Shown: piece after piece, positions 8,940 to 18,082 of the stretch | How the letters are laid out: the number at the start of each line of letters is the position of its first letter | How positions within the stretch are numbered: position 1 is the stretch's first letter | Origin: Streptomyces sp. 35G-GA-8 | GTDB taxonomy: Bacteria; Actinomycetota; Actinomycetes; Streptomycetales; Streptomycetaceae | NCBI RefSeq assembly: GCF_023534745.1 | Contig: NZ_JAMHJQ010000010.1 | Coordinates: 248,001 to 312,000 of the forward strand | Length of the DNA stretch: 64,000 nt | Direction of reading: 5' to 3' | Translations under genes and position numbers: made by a program | The notes under the pieces: model-generated | Database searches by the model: none | Seen by the model: only the letters and a program-made list of their open reading frames with translations | What the model was told of the DNA's origin: nothing

Positions 8940-10924
8940 ACCGCACCCCCGCCGAGGCCCGCGCCCACTGGGAACAGACCGCGGATCGCATGCTGCTCGC
9001 CGTACGGCCCTACGCCGCCGCCGGGCACGAGCTGATCCACCTGCCCGGTACGGCGAGCCACAACGGCGCGCACAGCGATGGCCTTGAGGGGTTCGCCCGC
9101 ACGTTCCTGCTGGCCGGTTTCCGGCTGGCAGGGGCGGCGGGCGCGGACCCCCACGACCTCGCCGGGTGGTACGCGGCCGGCCTCGCCGCCGGCACCGACC
9201 CGAAGAACCCGGACCGCTGGCCGTCCTTCGCCGAATGCAACCAGGCCAAGGTCGAGGCTGCGTCCATCGCGCTGGCGCTGCACGAGACCCGCCCATGGAT
9301 CTGGGACCGCCTCGACGAGGTGGTCAAGGAACGGATCCTGAACTGGCTGGCCCCGATGGTCGGCAATCTGATGCCCGGCAACAACTGGATCTGGTTCCAG
9401 GGCATCACCGAGGCCTTCGCCCGTACGGTCGGGGGTGAGTGGCGCCAGCAGGACTTCGACAGGACCATCGCGCTCACCGACGGCTGGTACGCGGGCGACG
9501 GCTGGTACTCGGACGGCCTCACCGGCGCCGGGCACCGCAACTTCGACCACTACAACGGCTGGGCGATGCACTTGTACCCGCTGTGGTTCTGCCGCATCCT
9601 CGGCGACGCGGCGCCCAGCGGGCTGCTCGACCGCTACCGGGAGCGGTTGCGGCGGTTCCTGCTGGACCAGCGGCTGCTCGTCGGCGCCAACGGCTCACCA
9701 CTGATCCAGGGCCGCTCGCTCACCTACCGGCACGCGGCACTGGCGCCGGTGTGGACCGGCGCGCTCTTCGACGCCACCCCGCTGGCGCCGGGAGAGACCC
9801 GGGCGATCGCGACCCGGATGCTCGACCACTTCACCGAGCACGGGGCCGTCAACGACGCGGGGCTGCTCACGCTCGGCTGGCACCGGCCCTTCCGCGGTGT
9901 TCTCCAGAGCTACTCGGGCCCCGCGTCCCCGTACTGGGCGAGCAAGGGCTTCATCGGGCTCGCCCTGCCGGCCGACCACCCTGTGTGGACCGAGGAGTCG
10001 ACCCCGCTCGCCGTTGAACAGGGCGATTTCGGGCAGGCGTTGGCCACGCCCGGCTGGCTCGTCTCCGGCACCGCCTCGGACGGCGTCGTACGTGTCGTCA
10101 ACCACGGCGGGGACCACGCCGACCCGGCGCGTCCGCACGCCGACGACCCGTCCTACGCCCGCTTCGCCTACTCCACCCACACCGCGCCCGAGACCCCCGG
10201 CGACCCCACCGTCCCTGGCGGCAGCGCGACGGCGGACCCGCTCGACAACGCGGTCGTGCTGCTGGACGCGGCCGGCCGCGCCTCTCACCGGCGCCCCGCC
10301 ACCAGGATCTCCATCGACGGTGCCACGGCCGTCTCGCGCTCCCGCGCGCACTGGCTCGACGACGCCACGTGGGATGTGTTCGGCGGCCCCGACACCGACT
10401 ACACCCTCGGCCCTTGGATCACCGTCGGCTCCGTGCTGCGCGGCTCGGTCGAGGTACGGGCCGTACGCGTCGACGGCGACCCCGGGACCGGACATGTGCT
10501 GCGTATCGGTGGCTGGGCGCTCGCTGTCGATCCGCGGCCCGCGTCCGAGGCCGGTCCCGTCGACGGTGGAACCGCCCGGGTCGAGGGCGCCGACGGCCTG
10601 GTCTCCCTCGTCATCGGCGCACAGGGCCTCCCGAACGCCTCCGTCGTGACCGGCGCCGACACCAACGCACTCGGCCCCGCCTCCGCCACCCCCGTCGTGG
10701 AGACCGAAGGACCCGTCGCGCACGGCACCGTTCACGTCGCCCTCGTCCACCTCGGCGGCACGGACCCCGCCGCCCTGCCCCAGGTCACCACCCGGGCCCA
10801 GGGCACCACCCTGCTCGTGGACGTGGCCTGGCCGGACGGCGCGCGGGACACCGTCCGGCTGCCCGCTCCCGACCCCGAGAACCCCGCCACGTACGGCCTT
10901 TGGAAGGACCAGCACCGTGCATGA
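8936..10924 (+). CDS. DUF2264 domain protein, predicted polysaccharide-associated enzyme
   Basis: This 662-residue protein begins with the DUF2264 signature region (HNGAHSDGLEGFARTFLLAGF starts at about residue 42). The N-terminal two thirds are helical with many aromatic residues (WIWFQGITEAFA, GWYAGDGWYSDG), typical of an alpha/alpha-barrel carbohydrate-active fold; the last third is beta-rich. The family recurs in polysaccharide-utilisation loci, but I know of no firm enzymatic assignment. It has no signal peptide, so it would act in the cytoplasm. Its start overlaps the binding-protein stop by 4 bp and its end overlaps the second mannosidase by 8 bp, tying it tightly to mannoside breakdown. 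Confidence 0.85.
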   Translation: MNRTPAEARAHWEQTADRMLLAVRPYAAAGHELIHLPGTASHNGAHSDGLEGFARTFLLAGFRLAGAAGADPHDLAGWYAAGLAAGTDPKNPDRWPSFAECNQAKVEAASIALALHETRPWIWDRLDEVVKERILNWLAPMVGNLMPGNNWIWFQGITEAFARTVGGEWRQQDFDRTIALTDGWYAGDGWYSDGLTGAGHRNFDHYNGWAMHLYPLWFCRILGDAAPSGLLDRYRERLRRFLLDQRLLVGANGSPLIQGRSLTYRHAALAPVWTGALFDATPLAPGETRAIATRMLDHFTEHGAVNDAGLLTLGWHRPFRGVLQSYSGPASPYWASKGFIGLALPADHPVWTEESTPLAVEQGDFGQALATPGWLVSGTASDGVVRVVNHGGDHADPARPHADDPSYARFAYSTHTAPETPGDPTVPGGSATADPLDNAVVLLDAAGRASHRRPATRISIDGATAVSRSRAHWLDDATWDVFGGPDTDYTLGPWITVGSVLRGSVEVRAVRVDGDPGTGHVLRIGGWALAVDPRPASEAGPVDGGTARVEGADGLVSLVIGAQGLPNASVVTGADTNALGPASATPVVETEGPVAHGTVHVALVHLGGTDPAALPQVTTRAQGTTLLVDVAWPDGARDTVRLPAPDPENPATYGLWKDQHRA

Positions 10925-13900
10925 CGACCGCCGGATCATCGAGACCCGGATCCGCAAGCTCCTCGATCGAGTGATCCGCCCCGCCCTCTACAGCGCCGCG
11001 CGGCCCCTCACCCTGAGCGCCTGGTACGTCGACGGCGAACCCGTCCCCGTGGCCGACGCCCTGCACGCCGACTACGAGCCCTTCACGCTCGGCAACACCT
11101 GGGGCGGCCCCTGGGCGACGACCTGGATGCGGGCGAGCGCGGAGATTCCCGAGGAGTGGTCGGGGCGCCGGGTCGAGGCCGTCTTCGACCTCGGGTTCGA
11201 TCTGACGAAGGGGCCCGGCGGCCAGGCGGAGGGCCTGGTCCACGACAGTCAGGGCGCCCCGCTCCAGGGCCTGCATCCGTACAGCCGCACCGTGCTCCTC
11301 GCCGACTCCGCCACCGGCGGCGACCGGGTCGACCTGCTGATCGAGCTGGCCGCCAACCCGCCCATCGTCGCCAGCGCCGGCCTGCACATCCACCACGGAT
11401 CGCCGGAGACCGCGGGCACGGCGCACATCTACCGGCTCGAACAGGCCGAGATCGCGGTACGCGAGGACGACGTATGGCACCTCATCCACGACATCGAGGT
11501 GCTCGACGAGTTGATGCACGAGTTGCCCGCCGGCTCCTCCCGACGTCACGAGATCCTGCACGCCCTGCGCCGCGCCGCCGACGCCATCGTCCCGGGCGAT
11601 GTGGCGAACACCGCGGCCGAGGCCCGGCGCGCACTCGCCGATGTGCTGTCCCGGCCCGCGCACGCCTCGGCGCACACCCTCGCCGCGGTCGGCCATGCCC
11701 ATATCGACTCGGCCTGGCTGTGGCCGGTCCGGGAGACCGTCCGCAAATGCGCGCGTACATTCACCAACATGACCACGCTGGCGGACGAGTACCCCGAGCT
11801 CGTCTTCGCCTGCTCCTCCGCGCAGCAGTACGCATGGATGAAGGAACAGCGCCCGGAGATCTTCGCCCGTATGAAGAAGGCGGCGGCCGACGGGAACTGG
11901 GCACCTGTGGGCGGCATGTGGGTCGAGGCCGACGGCAACCTCCCCGGCGGTGAGGCACTGGCCCGCCAACTCGTCTACGGGCGGCGCTTCTTCGCGGAGG
12001 AGTTCGGTATCGAGCAGCACGGGGTGTGGCTGCCCGACTCGTTCGGATACACCGCCGCCTATCCCCAGCTCGCCAAGCTGGCCGGCGCCCGGTGGTTCCT
12101 CACCCAGAAGCTCTCCTGGAACGAGACCAACAAGCTCCCGCACCACACCTTCGACTGGGAAGGCATCGACGGAACGCGTATCTTCACCCACTTCCCGCCC
12201 GTCGACAGCTACAACGCGTCCCTCACGGCGGCCGAACTCGCCCACGCCGAGCACAACTTCGCGGACAAGGGGGTGGCCACCCGCTCGCTGGTCCCCTTCG
12301 GCTACGGCGACGGCGGTGGCGGGCCCACCCGCTCGATGCTGGAGAAGGCCCGCCGACTGCGCGACCTCGAAGGCTCGCCCAAGGTCGTGGTCGAGGCGCC
12401 CGACACGTTCTTCGAGAAGGCCCGTGCCGAACGCGACCAACTGCCCGTATGGCGCGGCGAGTTGTACTTGGAGAACCATCGCGGCACCTACACCAGCCAG
12501 GCCCGCACCAAGCGCGGCAACCGACGGGGCGAGGCACTGCTGCGTGAGGCCGAGCTCTGGGCCGCCACCGCGGCCGTCCGGGCCGGCGCGCCCTACCCGT
12601 ACGAGCGTCTGGAATCGCTGTGGCGGCGAGTCCTGCTCAACCAGTTCCACGACATTCTGCCCGGCTCGTCCATCGCCTGGGTGCACCGGCAGGCCGAGCG
12701 CGAATACGCGGAGATCCACGCCGAACTCGAATCGCTGATCGCCGACGCGGTCGGCCACCTGCCCGGAGGTCCCGCGCTCCTCAACGCCGGACCGTACGCA
12801 CGCCGCGAGGTCGCGGTCCTCGCGGACGTCGCCGACGGCGAGTTCGCCGGTGCGCAGCGCCTGTCGGACGGACGCACGGCGATCCTCGCCGAGGTCGCCC
12901 CCCTCGCCTCGGGCGGCACCGCGGACGCGCCCCGTGGCACCGTCACGGCCACGGCCCAGGACGGTGGTTTCGTCCTCGACAACGGGGTGCTGACCGTCGT
13001 CGTGGACCGGCGCGGCCTGCTCACCTCGGTCTACGACCACACGGCGCGGCGGGAGGCGATCGCTCCCGGCGCCGCCGGCAATCTCCTCCAGCTCCACCCC
13101 GACGACCCCAATCTGTGGTCGGCGTGGAACATCGACTCGTACTACCGCGACACCGTGCGCGACCTGGACGAGGCCGAGTCGGTGACTCTCGTGGACGAAG
13201 GACCGCTGCTGGCGTCGGTGCGGGTCGAGCGCGCCCACGGATCCTCGCGGTTCGTCCAGCACATCGAGATCGCCGCCGAGAGCCGGCAGGTGACCGTCCG
13301 CAACGACATCGACTGGCAGGAGCGCGACACCGTACTGAAGGCGGCCTGGCCGCTCGACGTACACGCGGAACGCGAGAGCGCCGAGATCCAGTTCGGTCAT
13401 GTGCAGCGGCCCACACACGAGAACACGAGCTGGGACGCGGCACGCTTCGAACTGTGGGCGCACCGCTGGGTGCACGTCGGCGAGCGGCACTGGGGCGCCG
13501 CCCTGCTCAACGACTCCACCTACGGGCACGACGTCCGCCGCGACACACGGGACGGCGGCGGAACCACCACGACGGTGCGGCTCTCCCTGCTCCGTTCCCC
13601 GCACAGCCCCGACCCACAGGCCGACCGGGGCCGGCACAGCTTCAGCTACGCGCTGCTGGCCGGGGCGGGGATCGAGGAGGCGATCGCCGGAGGCTACGCC
13701 CTGAACCTGCCCTTGCGCCCCGCCCCTGCCGACGCCCGATCCCTGGTGGAGGTCGACACCACCGACGTGGTGGTGGAGTCCGTGAAGCTCGCGGACGACC
13801 GCAGCGGCGACATCGTGGTCCGACTCTACGAAGCGTGCGGCGGAGCGGTCCCGGCCCGTCTGTCCGCGGGCTTCCCGCTCGCCGCGGCCTTCGACTGCGA

Positions 13901-14045
13901 CCTGCTGGAGCAGCCGGAACAGGAGCTGGCAGGCACGTCCGGCGACGGGACCGTGAACCTCACGTTCCGGCCCTTCCAGATCCGCACCCTGCGTCTGCGT
14001 CCCGCCGTGGAACAGACGGGGTCACTCGACCCGACGGAGGTCTGA
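10917..14045 (+). CDS. alpha-mannosidase, glycoside hydrolase family 38 (copy 2)
   Basis: This 1042-residue GH38 enzyme starts at a GTG inside the end of the DUF2264 gene (8-bp overlap). GHAHID (His262, Asp264) is the zinc site, LPDSFGY carries the likely nucleophile Asp374, and NQFHDILPGSS has His578. The layout is collinear with the first GH38 of the window, and both begin MHDDR(K/R)-(L/I)-(V/I)-E, so they are paralogues. There is no signal peptide. Being last in the transporter operon, it is probably the enzyme co-expressed with uptake, whereas copy 1 sits in a separate upstream transcript. A hairpin follows at 14105. Confidence 0.93.
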   Translation: MHDDRRIIETRIRKLLDRVIRPALYSAARPLTLSAWYVDGEPVPVADALHADYEPFTLGNTWGGPWATTWMRASAEIPEEWSGRRVEAVFDLGFDLTKGPGGQAEGLVHDSQGAPLQGLHPYSRTVLLADSATGGDRVDLLIELAANPPIVASAGLHIHHGSPETAGTAHIYRLEQAEIAVREDDVWHLIHDIEVLDELMHELPAGSSRRHEILHALRRAADAIVPGDVANTAAEARRALADVLSRPAHASAHTLAAVGHAHIDSAWLWPVRETVRKCARTFTNMTTLADEYPELVFACSSAQQYAWMKEQRPEIFARMKKAAADGNWAPVGGMWVEADGNLPGGEALARQLVYGRRFFAEEFGIEQHGVWLPDSFGYTAAYPQLAKLAGARWFLTQKLSWNETNKLPHHTFDWEGIDGTRIFTHFPPVDSYNASLTAAELAHAEHNFADKGVATRSLVPFGYGDGGGGPTRSMLEKARRLRDLEGSPKVVVEAPDTFFEKARAERDQLPVWRGELYLENHRGTYTSQARTKRGNRRGEALLREAELWAATAAVRAGAPYPYERLESLWRRVLLNQFHDILPGSSIAWVHRQAEREYAEIHAELESLIADAVGHLPGGPALLNAGPYARREVAVLADVADGEFAGAQRLSDGRTAILAEVAPLASGGTADAPRGTVTATAQDGGFVLDNGVLTVVVDRRGLLTSVYDHTARREAIAPGAAGNLLQLHPDDPNLWSAWNIDSYYRDTVRDLDEAESVTLVDEGPLLASVRVERAHGSSRFVQHIEIAAESRQVTVRNDIDWQERDTVLKAAWPLDVHAERESAEIQFGHVQRPTHENTSWDAARFELWAHRWVHVGERHWGAALLNDSTYGHDVRRDTRDGGGTTTTVRLSLLRSPHSPDPQADRGRHSFSYALLAGAGIEEAIAGGYALNLPLRPAPADARSLVEVDTTDVVVESVKLADDRSGDIVVRLYEACGGAVPARLSAGFPLAAAFDCDLLEQPEQELAGTSGDGTVNLTFRPFQIRTLRLRPAVEQTGSLDPTEV

Positions 14046-14104
14046 GCGGGGTCGCCCCCCGCACTGCCCCCGCGGCGTACCCATCCATCGATCTGTTGCC
14101 TCCG

Positions 14105-14135
14105 GAGCGGCGGCTGCGCGGCACAGCCGCCGCTC
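14105..14135 (+). terminator. strong hairpin ending the mannoside operon
   Basis: A perfect 12-bp inverted repeat (14105-14116 and 14124-14135) with a 7-base loop lies between the second mannosidase and the ROK regulator gene. It probably ends the long operon. It is also only about 22 bases before the ROK start codon, so it could instead act in the leader of that gene. Confidence 0.6.
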
Positions 14136-14157
14136 GCCCGAGGCCGGGAGAGACACC

Positions 14158-15363
14158 TTGACCACGGTGAGACACGAGAAACACGCGATCAGGCGCGGCA
14201 CCAATCTGCCGCGCATGGGGGACTTCAACGAGTCGGTGATCCTGGACGCGATTCGCAGGCACCCAACGGGCTTGAGCCGGGTCGAACTCGCGGGGGCCAC
14301 CGGCCTGTCCGCGCAGACCGTTTCGAACATCACGCGCCGACTGCTCGACCAGGGGGTGGCCCGTGAATCCGGGAAGCAGAACACCGGCAGCGGGAAGCCC
14401 CGTACCCTCCTCGAAATCGTCCCGACATCCCGCTACGCCGTAGGGGTCCACCTCGACCCCGCCGTGATCACCTGCGTCCTGGTGGATCTTCTCGGCACGG
14501 TCGTGGGCCATCGCAGCCGTCGGACGCCGAGCGGCGGTGACACCGACGGGATCGTGGCGGACATGGCCGCCTCGGTACGCTCGCTCGTGGCGGAGTCGGG
14601 GATCGACAACGCGCGGGTGCTGGGCCTGGGCATCGCCGCGCCGGGGCCGATAGACGCGTCCGCCGGCTGGGTGGTCGATCCTCCGGAGCTGCCCGGCTGG
14701 GGCCGCTACCCGCTGCGCGACCGGCTGAGCGAGGCGACAGGTCTGCCCGCGCTCCTCGACAAGGACGTCACGGCCTCGGTCGTCGCGGAGCGCTGGGCCG
14801 GAGCGGCCACCGCGAGCCGCAACCTGCTCTTCTTCTACTTCGGCACCGGCTCGGGGATGGGGCTGGTGGTGGACGACACCGTGCTGCGCGGCGTCTCGGG
14901 GAACGCGGGCGAAGTCGGCGGACTCGGCGCGGCCTGCTCCACGCGGACGCTCGTCGACGAGGCCATCGCACTGGGCGTGCTCGGTGCCGAGTACACGGTG
15001 CTGGATCCGGCCGATGCCCAGCGCGGTCTGGAGCGGTTGGCGCGGCTCGCCGCCGAGGGGGACACACAGGCGGACGGGATCATCGAACGCCTGGCCATCC
15101 GCATCGGCCGGGGAGTCTGCGCGGCGGCGACGCTCCTGGACGTTGACACCATCGTCTTCGGCGGACCGACGTGGCTCGTGCTCGCCCGGCGTCTTCTCGC
15201 GACCATCGAGCCGATGGTCGCACGCTCCCCGTTCGTCAGGGCGACCCATCCGACAACGGTCGTCTCCACCACGCTGGGCGAGAACGTGGCCGCGGTGGGA
15301 GCGGCGTCCCTGGTCCTCGACCAGGCCCTCTCCGCACAGCCCAGGTCGTTGCTGCTGGGGTGA
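14158..15363 (+). CDS. ROK family transcriptional regulator with degenerate sugar/zinc motif
   Basis: The 401-residue protein has an N-terminal winged helix-turn-helix (residues about 20-75, with LSRVELAGATGLSAQTVSNI) followed by a ROK domain with the LGIAAPGPID phosphate-binding loop. It is the likely local regulator of the mannoside genes, as ROK repressors often sit beside the sugar operon they control. The usual GE(I/L)GH motif and the CxCGxxGC zinc cluster are missing: the region reads GEVGGLGAACSTRTL. This implies altered sugar sensing. The start is the TTG at 14158 after GGGAGAG; a GTG at 14167 is a possible alternative. Confidence 0.85.
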   Translation: MTTVRHEKHAIRRGTNLPRMGDFNESVILDAIRRHPTGLSRVELAGATGLSAQTVSNITRRLLDQGVARESGKQNTGSGKPRTLLEIVPTSRYAVGVHLDPAVITCVLVDLLGTVVGHRSRRTPSGGDTDGIVADMAASVRSLVAESGIDNARVLGLGIAAPGPIDASAGWVVDPPELPGWGRYPLRDRLSEATGLPALLDKDVTASVVAERWAGAATASRNLLFFYFGTGSGMGLVVDDTVLRGVSGNAGEVGGLGAACSTRTLVDEAIALGVLGAEYTVLDPADAQRGLERLARLAAEGDTQADGIIERLAIRIGRGVCAAATLLDVDTIVFGGPTWLVLARRLLATIEPMVARSPFVRATHPTTVVSTTLGENVAAVGAASLVLDQALSAQPRSLLLG

Positions 15364-15452
15364 ACCCACCGTGTCCCCAAGGCTCGGTGCCGGTGGGTCC
15401 GGCGACGGCGTACGCACTGTCGAGCCTGGCCCGCGCCGTCCGCGGGCCAGGC
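15364..15452. terminator. bidirectional terminator region between convergent genes
   Basis: Two stem-loops lie between the convergent ROK and FtsX genes: an 8-bp stem (15364-15371 with 15391-15398) and a perfect 12-bp stem (15424-15435 with 15441-15452, 5-base loop). The second is symmetric and strong enough to serve both strands. Confidence 0.65.
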
Positions 15453-15488
15453 ATCCCCTGTCGGGAGCGACGGTCCGGGGGCGGACAG

Positions 15489-17264
15489 TCACGCGGTCTC
15501 GGCGTTCAGGACGCGCGCCGCGGGTTTACGGGTGTGGATCCACGCGGGAAGCGCGGTCAACGCCGCGACGGCCAGCAGGACGGCGAGCGCGGCGCTGAGC
15601 AGCCACGATCCCGGCGGCGTGATCTGCGTGCCGAAGAGCCAGTACAGGCCGAGCCCGACCGGAATACCCGCCGCCACCCCGGGCACCGCGGGCAGGAGTT
15701 GCGCCACGCACAGCGCCGTGACGACCTGGCCGGGTGTGGCACCGAGGGTACGGGAGATGGTGAGCGCGCGCCGGGCCTGCACCGCGGTACTCCAGCCCAG
15801 GAGCACAGTGTTGAGCGCGGACAACGTCACCAGCGCGAGGGTGACGGCGAGCAGCACCTCGCCGGTCTGGTCGGTCCGCACCTCGATGGGGCCGAACCGC
15901 CTGTGGGCGGGGGCCGCGCCGAGCTCGGTGTGCCAGGCGAGCATCGCGGTGACCATGATGGTGGTGGCCGCCGTGCCGGCCGAGGCCAGGACGGCGCGGC
16001 CGGGCCGGCGGGCGAGCAGCCGGATGCCGAGCAGCAGTGACGTGGGCAGATACGCCGTCACGGCGTTCAGGTGCGGGTGGTGCGTGAGCAGGTGCGCCGG
16101 GTCGGCCAGGGCGTGGACGGTGCTGGTGCGCGCGGTGCGAACGGCAGGGCCGAGCGCACCGGCCACGGCGACCACGACGGCGAGGAAGACCGCGCCGGTG
16201 ACGGTGACGGCGTCCGGAGGGCCGACGGTGTCGAGCAGCCCGGCGCTGGGATCGACCACACGCGGTGCGGCCAGCGTCCCGGCGGTCAGTCCCAGCGCGG
16301 TGGCCAGGACGGTCAGCAGCAGGTACTGCGCCAGCAGTACGGCGGTGACGGAGCCGGGTCCGGCGCCGACGGCCTTGAGCAGTCCGGCACGCCGGCTGTC
16401 GCGGGCGGAGCGTGTCGTGGCGAGCGCGGCGAGGGTGACGAGCGCGGCGACGGCGAGCAGCCAGCCGCCGACGACCAGGGCGGGCTGGGTGGCCCTGATC
16501 ATGTTCGTGTCCGTCTGGAGGACGGTCTGCCAACTGCGGGTGTTGACCCAGGACTCGCCCCGGTTGTCGGGGGCGAACACGGTGTCGCGCCATCGCAGGG
16601 GCGCGGTGGGGTCGGTCAGCTTCATGTGGATCAGGTGGACACCGGGGTTCTCACCGGCCGCGGCGCGGGTGTCGGCGGTGGTGAGCCAGATCCTGCCGCC
16701 GTGGTCGGACGGCCCGGGCCCCTGGGCCCAGTTGCTCCACGGATACACCGGCGTGGCCGCGCTGATCGCGGTCCCGACGACCGGATAGGCGCGCTCGCCG
16801 ATGGTGACGCGGTCGCCGACGCGCACGCCGATTGCCTGCGCGAAGCCGCGTTCGACCACCGCGCCGCCGGGACGCACCCAGCTGCCCGAGGTCACCAGTG
16901 GCCGGTCCACGGCCGACGGTGCGGTCTCGCGCCCCTCGACCGAGGAGCGCGCGGTCCGGCCGTGTGCCCGGACAGTGGTGTCGAAGGCGAAGACCGGGTC
17001 GGCCTGCGCGCCCACGCCGGGCGTGTCCGCGAGGCGTTCGGCCAGGCCGGACGGGTCCGCGGCCGTTGTGATGGCGGTGATGTCGGGGCCGGCGGTGACC
17101 TCGCGGGTCTTCAGATATCCGGTGGTCACGGCGTTGTTGGTCGCCAGCCCGAGGGTCAGGCTGGCGGTGGCGACGCCGACGGCGAGCAGGAACATGAGGG
17201 CCTCGCCGGGATGGCGGCGCATGTCGTGCAGGATCAGACGCCACATCAGCAGCAGATGTCCCAT
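15489..17264 (-). CDS. FtsX-type ABC transporter permease, two FtsX domains in one chain
   Basis: This 591-residue membrane protein has an N-terminal helix (ALMFLLAVGVATASLTLGL), then an extracellular domain of about 200 residues, then one FtsX block (VVGGWLLAVAALVTLAALA onward, with a KAVGAGPGSV loop), a middle section, and a second block near the C-terminus with the matching loop RTLGATPGQV. Such MacB/LolE-like permeases do not move small solutes through a channel; they transmit force for lipoprotein, peptide or cell-wall processes. Its start lies 2 bp after the stop of the ATPase gene, so the two are one operon controlled by PadR upstream. Confidence 0.88.
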   Translation of the reverse strand: MGHLLLMWRLILHDMRRHPGEALMFLLAVGVATASLTLGLATNNAVTTGYLKTREVTAGPDITAITTAADPSGLAERLADTPGVGAQADPVFAFDTTVRAHGRTARSSVEGRETAPSAVDRPLVTSGSWVRPGGAVVERGFAQAIGVRVGDRVTIGERAYPVVGTAISAATPVYPWSNWAQGPGPSDHGGRIWLTTADTRAAAGENPGVHLIHMKLTDPTAPLRWRDTVFAPDNRGESWVNTRSWQTVLQTDTNMIRATQPALVVGGWLLAVAALVTLAALATTRSARDSRRAGLLKAVGAGPGSVTAVLLAQYLLLTVLATALGLTAGTLAAPRVVDPSAGLLDTVGPPDAVTVTGAVFLAVVVAVAGALGPAVRTARTSTVHALADPAHLLTHHPHLNAVTAYLPTSLLLGIRLLARRPGRAVLASAGTAATTIMVTAMLAWHTELGAAPAHRRFGPIEVRTDQTGEVLLAVTLALVTLSALNTVLLGWSTAVQARRALTISRTLGATPGQVVTALCVAQLLPAVPGVAAGIPVGLGLYWLFGTQITPPGSWLLSAALAVLLAVAALTALPAWIHTRKPAARVLNAETA

Positions 17265-17266
17265 GG

Positions 17267-18082
17267 TCAGTCCTCCCAGCCGAGCAGCGCCCCGAGCCCG
17301 GTGCCGCCACCGTGCCCGTACCCGTGGCCATGGCCGCCGCCGTGCCCGTGGCCGGGGCCGTCCAGGCGGGTGTCGTCGGCCAGCCTCCCGTCACGCAGGG
17401 AGACCACACGGTCCGCCGTGGCGGCGACGCGCTCGTCATGGGTGACCATGACCAGGCTCTGGCCCGCGGCACGCAGCTCGTCGAAGAGCCGGAGGATGTC
17501 GAGGGTCGCGGCGCTGTCGAGATTGCCTGTGGGCTCGTCCGCGAGAACGACCAGCGGCTTGTTGACCAGCGCGCGGGCGATCGCGACCCTCTGCCGCTGT
17601 CCGCCGGACAGTTCGGCGGGCAGATGCCGGGCCCGCCCGGCGAGCCCGACCTGACCGAGGAGTTCGGCGGCACGGATGCGGGCGGTACGCGGCGAGGCGC
17701 CGGCCAGCAGCGCGGGCAGCTCGACATTCTGCGCCGCGCTCAGCTCATGCATCAGGTGGTAGGCCTGGAAGACAAAACCAACGGCGCGGCGCCGCAGCCT
17801 GGCCAGTGCCCGTTCGCCAAGGCGGTCGATGCGCTGTCCGCCGAGCCACACCTCACCGTCATCGGGCCGGTCGAGCCCGCCCAGGAGCTGGAGCAGCGTG
17901 GACTTGCCACAGCCGCTCGGCCCCGTCACAGCGAGCGTCTGCCCGACGGGCACCTCAAGATCGATCTCGTCGACGGCCCGCACCAGCCCCTCGTCCTCCC
18001 CGTACACGCGCGCCAGACCCACGGCCCGCAGCACCGGCGCACGCCCGTCACCGGATCCGCGGTCCCACACGTCACTCGTCAT
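17267..18082 (-). CDS. ABC transporter ATP-binding protein with His/Gly-rich tail
   Basis: This 271-residue ATPase belongs to the LolD/MacB group. The Walker A motif is GPSGCGKST (residues 54-62), the signature is LSGGQRQRVA, Walker B is LVVLADEPTGNLD and the H-loop is MVTHDE. It powers the FtsX permease encoded directly downstream. The unusual part is the C-terminal tail of about 30 residues, GPGHGHGGGHGHGYGHGGG, which looks like a metal-binding extension. The ATG at 18082 is preceded by GGAGGAATCG and overlaps the end of the PadR gene by 11 bp. Longer readings upstream would run into the PadR gene. Confidence 0.92.
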   Translation of the reverse strand: MTSDVWDRGSGDGRAPVLRAVGLARVYGEDEGLVRAVDEIDLEVPVGQTLAVTGPSGCGKSTLLQLLGGLDRPDDGEVWLGGQRIDRLGERALARLRRRAVGFVFQAYHLMHELSAAQNVELPALLAGASPRTARIRAAELLGQVGLAGRARHLPAELSGGQRQRVAIARALVNKPLVVLADEPTGNLDSAATLDILRLFDELRAAGQSLVMVTHDERVAATADRVVSLRDGRLADDTRLDGPGHGHGGGHGHGYGHGGGTGLGALLGWED

